From Symbiodinium natans (Eukaryota > Sar > Dinophyceae > Suessiales > Symbiodiniaceae): a DNA stretch of 64,000 nt. This document shows, piece by piece, positions 10,601-21,560 of the stretch (its first letter is position 1; each line of letters opens with the position of its first letter). The notes beneath the pieces are model-generated. The model was not told where the DNA came from and ran no database searches. It was given only the letters and a program-made list of their open reading frames with translations. Position numbers and translations under genes: made by a program. The stretch lies in NCBI GenBank assembly GCA_905221605.1, contig CAJNDS010000427.1, positions 1 through 64,000 of the forward strand. Direction: 5' to 3'.

Positions 10601-12599
10601 CCGACGGTCACAACCACAGTTACTTCGCCGAGGCCATCCGGACTTGTCAAGAGAGCCCGCCGTTCATGTTTGGGAACAGGGCCCACATGCTCTGGCATCC
10701 TGCTGCCATGGACGAGATCAAAGAGGTTCACAGCTCCATGATTAGAGTGGTGCAAGCCGCATCGGTTCCTTGATTGCAATTGGGCTTTCTTTAAAGTTGC
10801 TGGGACAAACTGCTTGCGCCTGGGCGCTGCGACTCGAAGCCAGGACCGACTGAAAGTCGACTTTCCGGACAACGGCCTGGCCGCGGACTTCTGTGTGTTT
10901 GATTTGAAAGAGTGGCAGAGAGTCAGGGACCTCAACTCCGAAGGTAAGGTCGATGATGCTCGGTCCCTGAAACAGAAGCTGATGCAAAGGGCTGTTCGCC
11001 TATCGCAACAGTACTTGCCTCGGAGACTGGCGGTCGGGCCAGCCGAAGAAGCCGGCCTTGGCGAAGAATTGGCGGCAGCTGCCCTGCAGATCTTGCCACG
11101 CAGGTGCGACATGTTCATGCAGACCCAAGCCTGCCTAGCCTGGTATCATTGTGCTGGCATCATTGTGCTAGGTAAACTGCCGTCAGTAAGTTTGCTTGCA
11201 TTGTTGCTGGCCTTTGGGCAGGAGCCGATTCATGCAAAGCAGTGGAGAGACGCCGGACAATCGCTTGCTGTGGGGTCAAGTCGATGTGGACAAGCTGGAG
11301 TTCGTGGGTCCATTGCTTCTGTGGTACCTGAGTGTCGAGCACACAAGTGTAGCTGTGGAACAGGACATTGGGAAAACTCGAGCGCTGCTAGAGAAACATT
11401 GTGGACCGCTGCTTGACAATGGGTCAACAATCGACCAGCTTCTGAACATCGTGTTGGATGGTCCAAAAAACGTCTCTGAGGTCTGTGCGAAGGTTGAGGG
11501 CCAGCTTGGTTTGACGGAGTGGTCCCGAGAGTGGGCAGCCACTTGGCTGGCACGATTGGGTCGCAGGTTCGCTGTCTACAGGGTCCGATGCGACAAGGGC
11601 CGCAAAAGAGGACCACAGGAAGGCAGTGACAGGTCGGTTATAGACAAACGCAACGCGTCGGTCAAGCGCATGCTTGGAGCACAGCCGGCTAGCTTGCGTG
11701 AAAGAGGCAAGCAGACATCGTTGATCGGGTCCAGGTTGGCCAAGATCCTGGGGACCCCGAACTCGGACGCCAAGGACAAACTTCAAAAGTTCGCCAAAGA
11801 GACTGCCCGGAAGCGGTTGGCGCAGCGATTCCAGCGACCAATGGCTTTGCCCGAGCCACGAACTGGCGAGGTCTTGGGTCCGGGCAAGGACGAGAACTTT
11901 GTCATGCCGTCAGGACCTGGAGGATACAGGGTCGTCGATGGGACAGAGACGGGCCAGCTCCCGAAAAAGAAGGACGCCGTGGTCAGCCCTTGGAAGAAAG
12001 GTTTGGCCAGAGACTTCAAAATTCTGAGGACTGCCCATTATGTGGTCGTCGATGGGCTAGACAAGGACGTACACATGGCACGATCACACCTGGCACGGCC
12101 CGAGTCGGCCAAACTTGTCCTTCAACTTGGAATGGTCGCATACGGTCTTTCGGCCCTGTCACGAGAGCAATATGCGGCTTTGAAGCTGTCTCGGCCAGGT
12201 GGGGAAGTCTTGCAGCACAAGGCAGCCATCCGGCAAACCAAGGCCGACATCCTCATGACCCCTGACTTCAAGACTGATTGCAAGGAGTTTGCAAAGGCTT
12301 TGTCGATCTTGGCCAAAGAGGACAGAAGCAAATGGTCCGTCACACTTGGGTCGCAAAAAACGACGCCGCAGCAAGTAGTCCTGGCCACATGGTCTGATGC
12401 AGTTGTGTTTCTGCGAACAATACGCAGATTTGATCGTGAAAGGTTCATCCAGAACCCATTCGTAGCCCGAACTAGTGCGCCTGATAGCAGCAAGCCTTTG
12501 AGGGCAAAGCTCTCTGACATTTTCAAGGCACCGGAAAAGTTTGGCCGAGGCAACATGGGCTTGATGTCGAAGACATCCAAACGAAGGAGGGCCACGTGA
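7646..12599 (+). CDS. hAT-like transposase-derived gene, intron-split
   Basis: The start is ATG at 7646 (ACCATGG). Blocks in order: a zinc-finger-like WALGCVVCNAF...REHTSRH (C-x2-C-x9-H-x3-H); SKVLVSQPDVDLLRGGVPQ near 7985-8048; DALSAFVWSSS near 8107-8140; FNAACVSLLVDDKEPWRVV near 8315-8370; VMAITADGASSMQKG near 9830-9880; LLCRDPCHTIRIACGKP near 9912-9962; FAAHRWESTV...RRYVLL near 10276-10325; then LLLWYLSVEHTSVAVEQDIG near 11315-11370, placed like the C-terminal dimerisation block of hAT transposases; SREWAATWLARLGRRF; C-terminal RSKWSVTLGS...VFLRTIRRF. Stop TGA at 12597-12599. Frame changes mark introns, the largest at about 8640-9790 with the 14-bp arrays. Assignment to hAT is inference from the D/C-H and C-terminal patterns. 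I recall many such predicted proteins in dinoflagellates. It could be a domesticated gene or a decayed element; I saw no TIRs. Confidence 0.6.
8788..8902 (+). repeat. 14-bp GC-rich tandem array, + orientation
   Basis: About eight copies of GGCGGGCCCCGTCT with variants. The core GGGCCC is itself a palindrome. It sits in an intron of the transposase-like gene. Confidence 0.9.
9035..9107 (+). repeat. Second 14-bp array, + orientation
   Basis: Five copies of the GGCGGGCCCCGTCT unit, one with TGACGGGCCCC, about 135 bases after the first array. Confidence 0.9.
9207..9262 (-). repeat. Short degenerate 14-bp array
   Basis: A few copies around GACGGGACCCGTCGC and GACGGGTCCCGGC, mixed orientation, between the + and - arrays. 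Confidence 0.7.
9340..9470 (-). repeat. 14-bp array in inverted orientation
   Basis: Eight to nine copies of AGACGGGGCCCGCC, the reverse complement of the unit at 8788-9107. Together they form a large inverted repeat with a spacer of some 230-550 bases. Confidence 0.9.
9510..9592. repeat. AT-rich (TATACA/TATA) microsatellite
   Basis: ATATACACACAGACACATATACA followed by alternating TA. Similar TA blocks recur through the window outside coding exons. Confidence 0.9.
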
Positions 12600-12960
12600 C
12601 TGGCTGACATGAACTTCTCCAGGTCTATGCAGACATGTACTCATTACAGGTCAACGCAGCTGACACGCATGTCTAGCCGGTCATGGTGTGCCTGTTGGGT
12701 CCGAGCAAGCACGAAGGGGGCGTGCGGGGGAGAAAAAAAGGACCACAGTGTGGCAAGCGCTCACTTTCTTTAGGCTTCTGCGAATTACTTGTCATATTTC
12801 ACATCGACGCTTGCCCATGTCCTGACTGGAGGCCTTTGCTTTGCGGCTCAACTCAGGCCAGGCAGAGGTCTCCGATATCGTCATGTGCAGCTTCCACTTG
12901 TGAGCATGGCTGACTTTGATGTTCGTTGTGCTTGTTTGCAGTTTGTAAATTTCAACAGCA
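12600..12960. other. Spacer between the transposase-like gene and the bZIP-like gene
   Basis: 360 bases, no coding signal. Probably 3' end plus leader. Confidence 0.4.
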
Positions 12961-13677
12961 ATGGTCAAAAACGAAATGGTCAAGCGGGAGCTGAGCGGAC
13001 AAATGGTCGTCAAGCAAGAGCCGGAATCTCTGGACTCGCCGGACCTTTCAATTGTCCATGTCAAAATCAAGAAGAAGGTCTCGGACAAAAGACGTGGCCA
13101 GCTTCGAGAAGCAGAGGCGAACCGCAAAAACAAGGTCAGGTCCCGTCGCGCAGGTGCTCAGATCCAGGAACTTCAGGAGCAAAACGCAGAGCTTCGTGAA
13201 GCCGTGGAGCACTTGGAGGGTCTCAAGTTGCAACCGGTCAGCAACGAGCGGTCTTCTGATTTTGGCCTTGGGTCCTTGGACTACGTTTTCCATTGTGTGG
13301 CGTGGGCCCAGGCAAAACCTGGCCGGAAAGGTCAAGTACCTCAACGAGTGTTTGTACAAGCTGGGGTGGCCTGGCTTGTCTCCCTGAACCTAAACCCTTA
13401 ACCCTGGTGAGCAACAACAGTCGTTTTGCTTTGCTCAGGTCCGCCAACAAGAACCTGCTGAACACCTATCATGCGAAGGTTGCCGAGGTGGACACTTTGA
13501 GCCGTGCCGTTGTTTTCATTCTGAACACCAGCGGCTTCAAATAACACAACCATTGGGTTCCTTGCTTCTTTCTTCACTGATCTAAGGACGTCTGAGAAGA
13601 AAGCCTTGGAGGACGAGGTGGCCCGGCTTCAAGGTCTGCTGGAGCCTCGCAGTGGGCTGCCGCGACTAATGAGCTGA
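12961..13677 (+). CDS. Small bZIP-like protein
   Basis: ATG at 12961. The N-terminal part has two VK(R/Q)E-type lysine motifs that resemble SUMO acceptor sites. Next comes a basic region ANRKNKVRSRR (Asn-x7-Arg signature) directly followed by a heptad series with Leu at d positions (QELQEQNAELREAVEHL) and an Asn at an a position, which is typical of bZIP zippers. The first zipper Leu is one residue nearer the signature Arg than in classical bZIP (8 instead of 9 residues between), so DNA binding is not certain. After about 13230 the frame changes. Probable later exons are 13440-13544 (NLLNTYHAKVAEVDTL) and about 13588-13677 (KKALEDEVARLQGLL, stop TGA 13675-13677), which continue coiled-coil character. 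Exon borders beyond the zipper are tentative. A role as a transcription factor is inferred from family. Confidence 0.55.
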
Positions 13678-14364
13678 ACCTCCCCGGCCGGGTGGGTTTC
13701 TTGGGTTTCATCAGAAGGTCATGCAATCTCGCCAGGCAGGGCAATGTCTGGTCGAAATGCCTGGACATGTCCTGTTTGGTCGAAGGGGGCTAGTCACATG
13801 ATCCTGACGTCTGGTCGGACTCACAGCAGCGGCGTCCGTGTGTGAGAAAGAATAGAAGTGCATGCCGCCACTGTTACTTGTTTGTTGTGACATCCCTTTC
13901 ATGTCTCTTTTCTTTCCTGTCCTGGCCAGGTTTCTTCGTGGCGGATTGGTGGGGCCGGACAGAAGATGAAGAAGGGCCGACCTCTGGACTTGTGCGTGCG
14001 TGCAGAAAAGAAGCCATGACCGCCAGCATTCATTCGTGCAACAACTTCCACTAATAATCTTCCCGGCATACCCCAAACCAGAGAGTAGAGAAAATATTTT
14101 TGGCCGCGGCCGGAAGCACCGGCCAGTATATATATATATATGTATATATATATATAAGGTATCCTGTACATTCCCTTAAAGGGTGTGTATATATATACAC
14201 ACATATATATATATATTTCTTTTATGTAGGGCCGAATTCCCTCATTCCCTGCCAAGCAACAGTAAGGAAGTCGCTTCATGCGGAACTTCAGTTCGCTTGC
14301 TACGAGCCCCTCGGTTCAGAGGTTGGGTGCGGCAATGTAGGGGCCTTGAAAATTCGAGTAGGGG
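13678..14364. other. Transition between gene array and telomere-repeat domain
   Basis: No gene seen. It carries TA/ATAT microsatellites near 14126-14155 and 14188-14216. The first TTTAGGG array starts at about 14364, so this is the border of the two landscapes. Confidence 0.6.
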
Positions 14365-14414
14365 TTTAGGGTTTAGGGTTTAGGGTTTAGGGTTTAGGGT
14401 TTAGGGCTAGGGCT

Positions 14415-14515
14415 ATAGGGCCTGGATAATTAGAATAGGGTCTGGGGCGTTATTGCAGTATCATGATAAAGGGACGAGAAGGGAATACCATTAGTAAATA
14501 TTCCGAACCCTAGAT
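14415..14515 (+). mobile_element. F11 element, uninterrupted copy
   Basis: ATAATTAGAATAGGGTCTGG at the left and GGGAATACCATTAGTAAAT with TTCCGAACCC at the right. Confidence 0.55.
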
Positions 14516-14991
14516 TAGGGTTCTCTGTGGGATCAGGGTTAATGGGACTTGAAGGCGCTTGTGAAATGCCAAGGTCTTTAGGGCTTTGGAGGTTGGGTGT
14601 GTGGGGCTGTAGCTAGGACCCAGGGTAGGCGTTTATTCCCTTTGTTAGGGTTTGGGTTCCCTTACAAGCCCCTTTCAGCCAAGAAGGGCACCCGTTTTAT
14701 TCCTAGCTTACTCTTGAGTCGAAGGAGGGGTCCCTGTAAGTTTAGGGTTTAGGGTTTAGGGTTTAGGGTTTAGGGTTTTAGGGTTTTAGGGTTTTAGGGT
14801 TTTAGGGTTTAGGGTTTAGGGTTTTGGGGTTTAGGGTTTAGGGTTTTCAGGGGCTTGTGAAACGGTATGGTTTTCAGGGCTTAGAGGCTTGATGTTTGCC
14901 TCGAAGATAGCTCAGGCCTTTTTCATGCTTTCAGCATGCCCAAGCCTTGACGGCTTTGCCGCAGTTCCTCTTTGGGTTGACTGTAGTTCCT

Positions 14992-15117
14992 CTACAAGGA
15001 GGGGCACCCTTGCTATACTAACTATCGTTAAGGGACTTATAACCTAAGTTAGGATCCTTATACCCCAATTTAGGACCCTTATAACTCTACTTATAACTAG
15101 GGGGCTCCCTCCTTGTA
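14992..15117 (+). mobile_element. TIR element family F3, copy 1
   Basis: Terminal inverted repeats TACAAGGAGGGGC and GCTCCCTCCTTGTA. The body carries internal ACTTATAACC/GGTTATAAG-type inverted repeats shared with the other two copies. Confidence 0.75.
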
Positions 15118-15941
15118 TTGAGGTTTACAACAACAAGAACCCCAAACGTATGCCCGTAGGGGTGGCAGTTCGACCGAAGGATGTCCCAACCCTTAGCCGT
15201 AAACAATGAACCCCAAGCCCTACAGACTTTAACCCCAAACCCTAAGCCCTCACACCTAAGCCCTAGACCCGGAACACTACCCCCTAACCCCTAGACCTAA
15301 ACCGCTAGACCCCTAAACCCTAAGCCGAGCCAAAAGGAGATGCATGGGGAAGATCTCCTTCCTCAAGGACGCTCGCCGGGTATTTAGGAGTTTATAGGGA
15401 GCCCAGGACCCCTTTGAGGGTTTAGGGTTTAGGGTTTAGGGTTTAGGGTTATTCCTTCACGAAAGGGCTTGGCTTCCCAGTATAAGCCCACTCCGGGCTT
15501 GGGGGTTAGGATTCAGGGTTCAGGGTTTAGGGTTTAGAGTTCGGGGTTTAGGGTTTAGGGTGCAGGGTTCGGCGTTTCGGGTTGGGTTTTGCCTCTGGTT
15601 TGGTTTGGGTCGGGCTGATGAGAGGTACCCTCTAAAAAGGGGAACCTGTGAACTTGGGGTGCGTTAGGGTTTAGGGTTTCGGGGTTCGGGGTTTAGGGTT
15701 TAGGGTTTCAGGTTTCAGGGTTTAGGGTTTAGGGTGTAGGGTTTAGGGTTCTGCCCCGGGCAGGGGGAGTAGCCGAGGCCCTCGAGGGGTGCCCTATTCC
15801 TTTCTCAGATTTGGGGTAAGGCCGGTGCCCCGGACTCCACGGGGTTGCCTTTCTTGGAATTTAGGGTTTGGGGTTTGGGGTATAGGGTTCAGGGTTTGGG
15901 GTTTAGGGTTCAGGGTTCAGGGTTCAGGGTTTAGGGTTTAG

Positions 15942-16188
15942 GCTGGAAGAACCACTACAGACCCTGGTTCTAGTGAAGCTCGTGGGTGGAGACCAGGTCC
16001 CTGCACCCTACACCCGCAAGCCCCACTAAACCCTACACCCTTCACCCTAAGCCCTAAACCCTAAACCCTAAACCCTCAAGGAGATCATGAGCAACAGCGT
16101 CAGCGCGCAGCAGGGGCAGGCGACAACCTTTGGGATCTTCGGGGTTGGATTTTTCGGCCCAGGGGCTCAGGAGACGCTGGTCACCTGA
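15942..16188 (+). CDS. Two coding-like pieces, possible 3' end of a split gene
   Basis: Piece 15942-16020 follows TTTAG and reads LEEPLQTLVLVKLVGGDQVP. Piece 16081-16188 follows CCCTCAAG and reads EIMSNSVSAQQGQATTFGIF to a TGA. Earlier pieces at about 14893-14990 and 15122-15200 could belong to it. Both pieces are GC-rich like the proven exons elsewhere and are bounded by telomeric units ending in AG. I do not recognise the family, and pieces this short can be open by chance. Confidence 0.3.
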
Positions 16189-16570
16189 GAGCCTTAAGGG
16201 TTCGAGGGGTGACGGGGCTCTAGGAGGGACCATTATCAGGTGTGTGTACATGCGTGTATATCTATATATATATATATATACATATCTTTATGTTTTTGTT
16301 TATTGCATAGGTAGGATTATACAGGGCAGTGGGATTGGGGTCCCCGGTCTGGCGTCCCTGAGACTGACGAGTTTTTTGGTGCTTATAAGGGTTACATTGG
16401 GAAGGGGTGGGGGGAGGGGGGGGTGAAGAAGTTTCGGCGAGACTAGGCCGCCCAAAGTCTGCGGGAGAAGATTGTATTTATGTATATGTATATATATATA
16501 TATAGTTCCATAGGCACACATATATTATACATACATATATATATATATGTATACATAATGGGTGTATAAA

Positions 16571-16660
16571 GGCCGGCTTGAACTGAAGGTGGTTCACACG
16601 ATCGCGACAAATGCCATTTCGCTGATGGACGCGGCCGAGGACGTTCCCTTCATAGCATAG
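16571..16660 (+). CDS. Coding-like piece
   Basis: Reads GRLELKVVHTIATNAISLMD then AAEDVP to TAG. Possibly in one split gene with 17072-17150 (CWVTYRWLLGSELRQG) and 17317-17406 (TSVEDDLIFANGTEAEVLF). No family match. Confidence 0.25.
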   Translation, partial: GRLELKVVHTIATNAISLMDAAEDVPFIA

Positions 16661-16699
16661 GAACCTGCTTGGTAGTTGTGCTTAGAAACCAGAAGCAGT

Positions 16700-17060
16700 C
16701 GGAAAGGGTAATGTTGCACCCTCTTAAGTGTATGCCCCCTCCCCCCAGGACAGTCGAAGCTGGTTTTCGCCTTCTTATACTATGATTGTCGTAGTGAGGA
16801 GTTTGTATAAATTTCAAAGGGACAGCGATGCCCGGCAATTGCACGATTTTTTCTTGCAACACCCGTCCTCAATATCCCGGCAAAACTTGACTTGAATTCA
16901 AGAGGCCCTACAGGAGGGGCCCCCTAGTTATAAGTAGGGTTATAGGGGCCCTAAATTGGGCTATAAGGAGCCTAACCTAGGTTATAAGTCCCTTAACTAT
17001 AGTTAGCATAGTAAAGGGGCCCCTCCTTGTACTAATCAGGGTGCAACATTACACTTGATA
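16700..17060 (+). mobile_element. F13 element with nested F3
   Basis: TIRs GGTAATGTTGCACCCT (about 16709) and AGGGTGCAACATTAC (about 17040). Inside is TTTCAAAGGGACAGCGATGC, shared with 38562-38590. Confidence 0.65.
16909..17032 (+). mobile_element. TIR element family F3, copy 2
   Basis: Same family as 14992-15117 and 25238-25365 but in the opposite internal order. It lies inside an F13 element whose ends are at about 16705 and 17056. Confidence 0.75.
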
Positions 17061-17316
17061 ATTCTTGCCCAGGTTTGCTGGGTAACCTATCGGTGGTTGC
17101 TGGGTTCAGAACTGCGCCAGGGCATTCGCAAAGATTGGGCGTGCAGGGTTCCGTTTAGGGTTGATGGTTGAGGGTGTTCCGTACCCTAAACCCGTATATA
17201 ACCCCGAACCCTTAAACCCTTGAGCCCCCCCAACTTGTACCCTAAACCCCAAACCCCAAACCCCAAACCCTAAACCCCAAACCCTAAACCCTAAACCCTA
17301 AACCCTAAACCCTACA

Positions 17317-17406
17317 GGCCCCCAAACCTCCGTCGAGGATGACCTGATCTTTGCGAATGGCACGGAAGCCGAGGTCTTGTTCTGGCCACGACAAGGCATC
17401 TGCTGA
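17317..17406 (+). CDS. Coding-like piece
   Basis: After CCCTACAG the frame reads TSVEDDLIFANGTEAEVLFW to a TGA. GC-rich island between a CCCTAAA and a TTTAGGG array. Confidence 0.3.
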   Translation, partial: GPQTSVEDDLIFANGTEAEVLFWPRQGIC

Positions 17407-17504
17407 TCGGCTTGGGGGGATGTTTAGGGTTTAGGGTTTAGGGTTTAGGGTTCAGGGTTTAATGTTTAGGGTTTAGGGTTTAGGGTTGCATTAAGGTTTA
17501 GGGT

Positions 17505-17705
17505 GGGCCCTTAATATAGTCCTTTACCCATATGGGGGGGGGGGTTCCCCAAATTGGGGTACCCTTTTTGGGGGGGGTCCCTTAAGGGGATTCTATCCTA
17601 TTCGGGATATAGAAGGGTTACCCCTATTTTGGGAAAGGCAAGGCTCCTTACATATACCCTTTACAGACTGAGGGCCCATACATCAGAACCCATAAAAGGA
17701 GGTCC
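17505..17705 (+). other. Inverted-repeat-rich unique DNA
   Basis: Contains GGGGGGGGTTCCCC, CCCTTAAGGGG and TAGAAGGGTTACCCCTA. Shares GGGCCC.TACATCAGA with 41490-41510. No coding support. Confidence 0.4.
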
Positions 17706-18144
17706 AATGTTGGTGATTTAATTGGTTGTAATGTTATTGATGTTGGTGCTTCTGTTTTACCAGTTGGTGTCGGTGTTGGTGTTACTGTTCCTGTTGTTGG
17801 TGTTACTGTTCCTGTTGTTGGTGCATTTGTTGGTGATGGTGTATCTTCATGAATTAATTTATACAGGGGTACACTGCTTAGGGTTTAGGGTGTTAGGGTT
17901 TAGGTGTTCTCGAGACAGCTTGGCTGTTTTGGAGGCTTCGGACTTGGGCTTAGGGTTTAGGGCTTAGGGCTTAGGGTTTAGGGTTTAGGGTTTAGGGTTT
18001 AGGGTTCAGGGTTTAGGGTTTAGGGTTTAGGGTTTAGGGTTTAGGGTTTAGGGTTTAGGGTCTTAGGGTTTTAGGGTTTTTAGCTTTTAGGGCTTGGGGT
18101 CTGGGGTGTCGGCTCCAGGGCTTCCTGTGGGGTGTAGGGTGCGA

Positions 18145-18655
18145 GCTGTAACCCCCCTAAACCCCGAAACCCCGAAACCCTTAAACCCCTAAACCCTTAA
18201 ACCCCCCTAAACCCCTAAACCCTTAAACCTCTAAACCCCTAAACCCCTAAACCCCCCTAAACCCCTAAACCCCTGAACCCCTAAACCCCTAAGCCCCCCT
18301 AAACCCCTAAACCCTTAAACCCCTAAACCCCTAAGCCCCTAAACCCTTAAACCCCTAAACCCCTAAACCCCTAAACCTCTAAACCTCTAAACCCCTAAAC
18401 CCCTAAACCCCTAAACCCCTAAACTCCCCTAGACCCCTAAACCCCTAAACCCTTAAACCCCCCTAAACCCCTAAGCCCCCCTAAACCCCTAAACCCCGAA
18501 ACCCCTAAACCCCTAAACCCTTAAACCGCCCTAAACCCCTAAGCCCCTAAACCCCTAAACCCCTAAACCCCTAAACCCCTAAGCCCCTAAGCCCCTAACC
18601 CCTAAACCTCTAAACCCCTAAACCTCTAAACCTCTAAGCCCCCTAGCCTCAAATC
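18145..18655 (-). repeat. CCCCTAAA (8-base) degenerate array
   Basis: About 500 bases of CCCCTAAA with CCCTTAAA, CCCCTAAG and CCTCTAAA variants, one base longer than the telomeric unit. Confidence 0.9.
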
Positions 18656-18884
18656 CTACACCCACCCAAATTTAACAGGCCGGACTCAGGTGCAACCGCC
18701 AAAATTTTGGGGCTTCAGGTTTCTGGGAGTTTGTTCGGATTTAAGTTTTAGGGTTTAGGGTTTAGGGTTTAGGGTTCAGCACTCCAGATCGAGCAGTTTT
18801 ATGGTAAAGCTTTATTTGCGGCTCTGATATAACACCCACCCACTCAGCCAGAGAATCCCTTCACATTGAGAAAGCCAAAACGGC

Positions 18885-19075
18885 TAAATTTTGAATGTAA
18901 AGCGGCCAAATTCTGAAAACAAAGCGGCCAAATTCTGAAAATGAAGCGGCCAAATTCTGAAAATAAAGCGACCAAATTCTGAAATTCAACCAGCATTAGC
19001 CTGATTTTGGCCAAATTCTGAAAATAAAGCGGCCACATTCTGAAAATAAAGCGGCCAATTTCTGAATTTTCAGCT
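18885..19075 (+). repeat. About 20-21 bp tandem repeat
   Basis: Seven to eight imperfect copies of AAGCGGCCAAATTCTGAAAA. The reverse frame gives a repetitive FxxLAAL-like peptide, which I take as repeat translation, not a gene. Confidence 0.85.
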
Positions 19076-19610
19076 AAGGTTTAAACAAATACATATAAAT
19101 AAATAAATAAATAAATAATATATATATATATATATGGTAGAGGGTTTAGGGTTTAGGTTTTTAGGGTTTAGGGTTTAGGGTTTAGGGTTTAGGGTTTAGG
19201 CCCCCCACGACGTCCGCCGTTGGTTTCAGGCGCCTTGCGCTACTTGCAGTCCGAGCTCCTTGTGCCGGTCCAGGCCAACTGTGGGATTTAGGGTTTAGGG
19301 TTTAGGGGTTGAGGTCGGCTGTGGGGTTGTTGAAGATTTGGGGAATGGGAGCTCGAAAACCTTACAGAGTTTAAGGTTTAGGGTTTAGGGTTTAGGGTTT
19401 AGGGTTTAGGGTTTAGGGCTAACAGTCCTTAATCGGGATTCTAGTACGCCTTAGGGATCAGGGTTGAGGCTAGCTGTGGGGTTGTTTTTGGGTTTAGGAG
19501 TTTAGGGTTTAGGGGTCAGGGTTGAGGCCAGCTGTGCAGTGTAGGGGGGTTGGGGTATATAGGGTTTAGGGTTTTTTTAGGGTTTAGGGCTTAGGGGTTT
19601 AGGGTTTTAG

Positions 19611-19612
<2 letters not shown>

Positions 19613-19647
<35 letters not shown>
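19613..19647 (+). repeat. Poly-G run
   Basis: About 34 G with one A, next to telomeric units; possibly collapsed or error-prone in assembly. Confidence 0.9.
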
Positions 19648-19648
<1 letters not shown>

Positions 19649-19659
19649 TAGGGCTTAGA

Positions 19660-20185
19660 GGTTCTTTGGGCATGTAAGGGAGCAGATCGACGAATGGTCT
19701 TTTCAAATGCAAGGGCCCATTTATGTGCATCATTTCCAAACCTGTCAGAGACGAAGTGCTTGTTTTCCCATTTCAATATGGAGAATATCCAGGACACATT
19801 AATATGTAGAAGCGTCCCTCAATGATTCAGAAGATTAAAGAAATGGAGGAATGCATGGTTTCTTCGTGAAAATGCAGACGGTATACATTATGCATGAACT
19901 ACACTGATGAAACTGTTGGGATCTAGAGGCAACAAGCGTGCATCTACAACAAAGAAGAGTGCAGAGCAGAGGATAGAGGTTTGTCAACGACAATGTTGAG
20001 AAAGAAGAGGGTTTCCGACTCCAATATGCACAATCCGAAAGTGTAGAGTAAATGGGGTCTCATTAGCACATGGAGAAAAACGGTTTTCCTCTGTTCTATA
20101 AATTTCCCGGCACCCGCAGGAAACAACAATCATGCGCAATCCTCTAGTGAAAGCCAAAGCGCCCCGGTGCCGCAGCAAGAAATCC
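19660..20185. other. About 500 bp without telomeric repeats
   Basis: Unique AT-richer DNA. The minus strand is open over about 19660-19797 (WENKHFVSDRFGNDAHKWAL) without a family match. No secure gene. Confidence 0.3.
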
Positions 20186-20639
20186 CTAAGCCCCCTAAAC
20201 CCTAAACCCTAAACCCTAAACCCTAACCCTAAACCCTAAACCCTAAACCCTAAACCCTAAACCCGAAACAACACACTGATCCTCCTGCTGCAAGGCGGGA
20301 CAGTGGATCTCTGAGATGTGTCTCTGGTGTCCATGGCTTCATGTGGGCGAAGCTCGGACTGCTCGTGTTAGGGTTTAGGGTTTAGGGTTTAGGGTTTAGG
20401 GTTTAGGGTTTAGGGTTTAGGGTTTAGGGTTTAGGGTTTAGGGTTTAGGGTTTAGGGTTTAGCGTTTAGGGTTTAGGATTTAGGGTTTGGGGTTTGGGGT
20501 TTGGGGTTTGGGGGTTTAGGGTTTAGGGCTTAGGGCTACAGGCGTAGAGTGCAGGAGTTAGCCAGGTTCACTGAAAAGTGGCTTCATTACTTGAGGGTCA
20601 AGCTTTTAGGGCTTGGCTAGAACCCTGTCCCGCGCCCCC

Positions 20640-20896
20640 TGCCCCTTCCCCCCCTTCCCCTCCCTCTCCCTTCCCTTCCTTCCCCCCTTCCCTCCCTTCC
20701 CCCCCTTCCCTCCCTTCCCTCCCTTCCCTCCCTTCCCTCCTTTCCCCCCCCCTTCCCACCCTTCCCCCCTTCCCTCCCTTCCTTCCTTCACTCCCTTCCT
20801 CCCTTCCCTTCCTCCCTCCCTCCCCCCCTTCCCTCCCTTCCCTCCCTTCCCTCCCTTCCCTCCCTTCCCTCCCTTCCCTCCCTTCCCCCCCTTCCG
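20640..20896 (+). repeat. CCCTTCCCTC pyrimidine microsatellite
   Basis: Repeated CCCTTCCCTC/CCCCCCTTCC. It produces proline-rich and glycine/glutamate-rich frames on the two strands that I do not accept as genes. Confidence 0.9.
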
Positions 20897-21427
20897 CCCC
20901 CCACCCTCTCGACCCCACTGTCTCTGCGGGCCTGCCTGTGAGTTGTTGGGGTGAAGCTAAGCTCCTCTTTCAACTCCACCTGGACACCCCGCCGAAGGGT
21001 TTTGAGGGTTATAAGGTCTCGGGTTGTTTTGAGGGGATGTAGGGCGACGAGGGTTTAGGACCTTCGGACACGTAACCAGTTTTCCTAGCCCTAAACCCTA
21101 AACTTGACAAGTAACATGACCCCCGGAGTCGAACGAAGTGCCCCTAAACCGCAGACTGTAGGGTTTAGGGTTTAGTGTTTTAGGGGGTCAAGTTTTGGGG
21201 ATGTTTGGGGTTTAGGGTTTAGGGTTTAGGGATGTTTCGGGTTCAAGGTTCAGGGCCCGACAGCCCTGAACCCTAAGGCCTTGGAATCCCATATATCCCC
21301 AGAACCCGAAGAACTTAAAGCCTACACCCCAGAATCGATGTGGGATAGTGTTTAGTTTCTCATATTGTTTAGTTTGGAGCCCTAATTATTAGTAATTTGG
21401 GGGGACTGTTGAAATCGACACCTGCTA

Positions 21428-21560
21428 AGCCCTAAACCTTACAGTAAACTCCAGAAAGTTGGAACATGGTTTAAGGATGATTAGAGCTGGGATTCCCTTT
21501 AGTATACCTTTTGGTATATAGGGCTTAGGGTGTTCCAACTTTTTGGAGTTTGCTGTAAAC
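21428..21560 (+). mobile_element. TIR element F14
   Basis: Inverted ends TTACAGTAAACTCCAGAAAG and CTTTTTGGAGTTTGCTGTAA, about 130 bp, directly before a coding-like piece at 21558. Confidence 0.65.

Noticed and set aside
20578-21042. Pro/Ser-rich and Gly/Glu-rich frames
   Set aside because: Translation of a CCCTTCC repeat with no other support.
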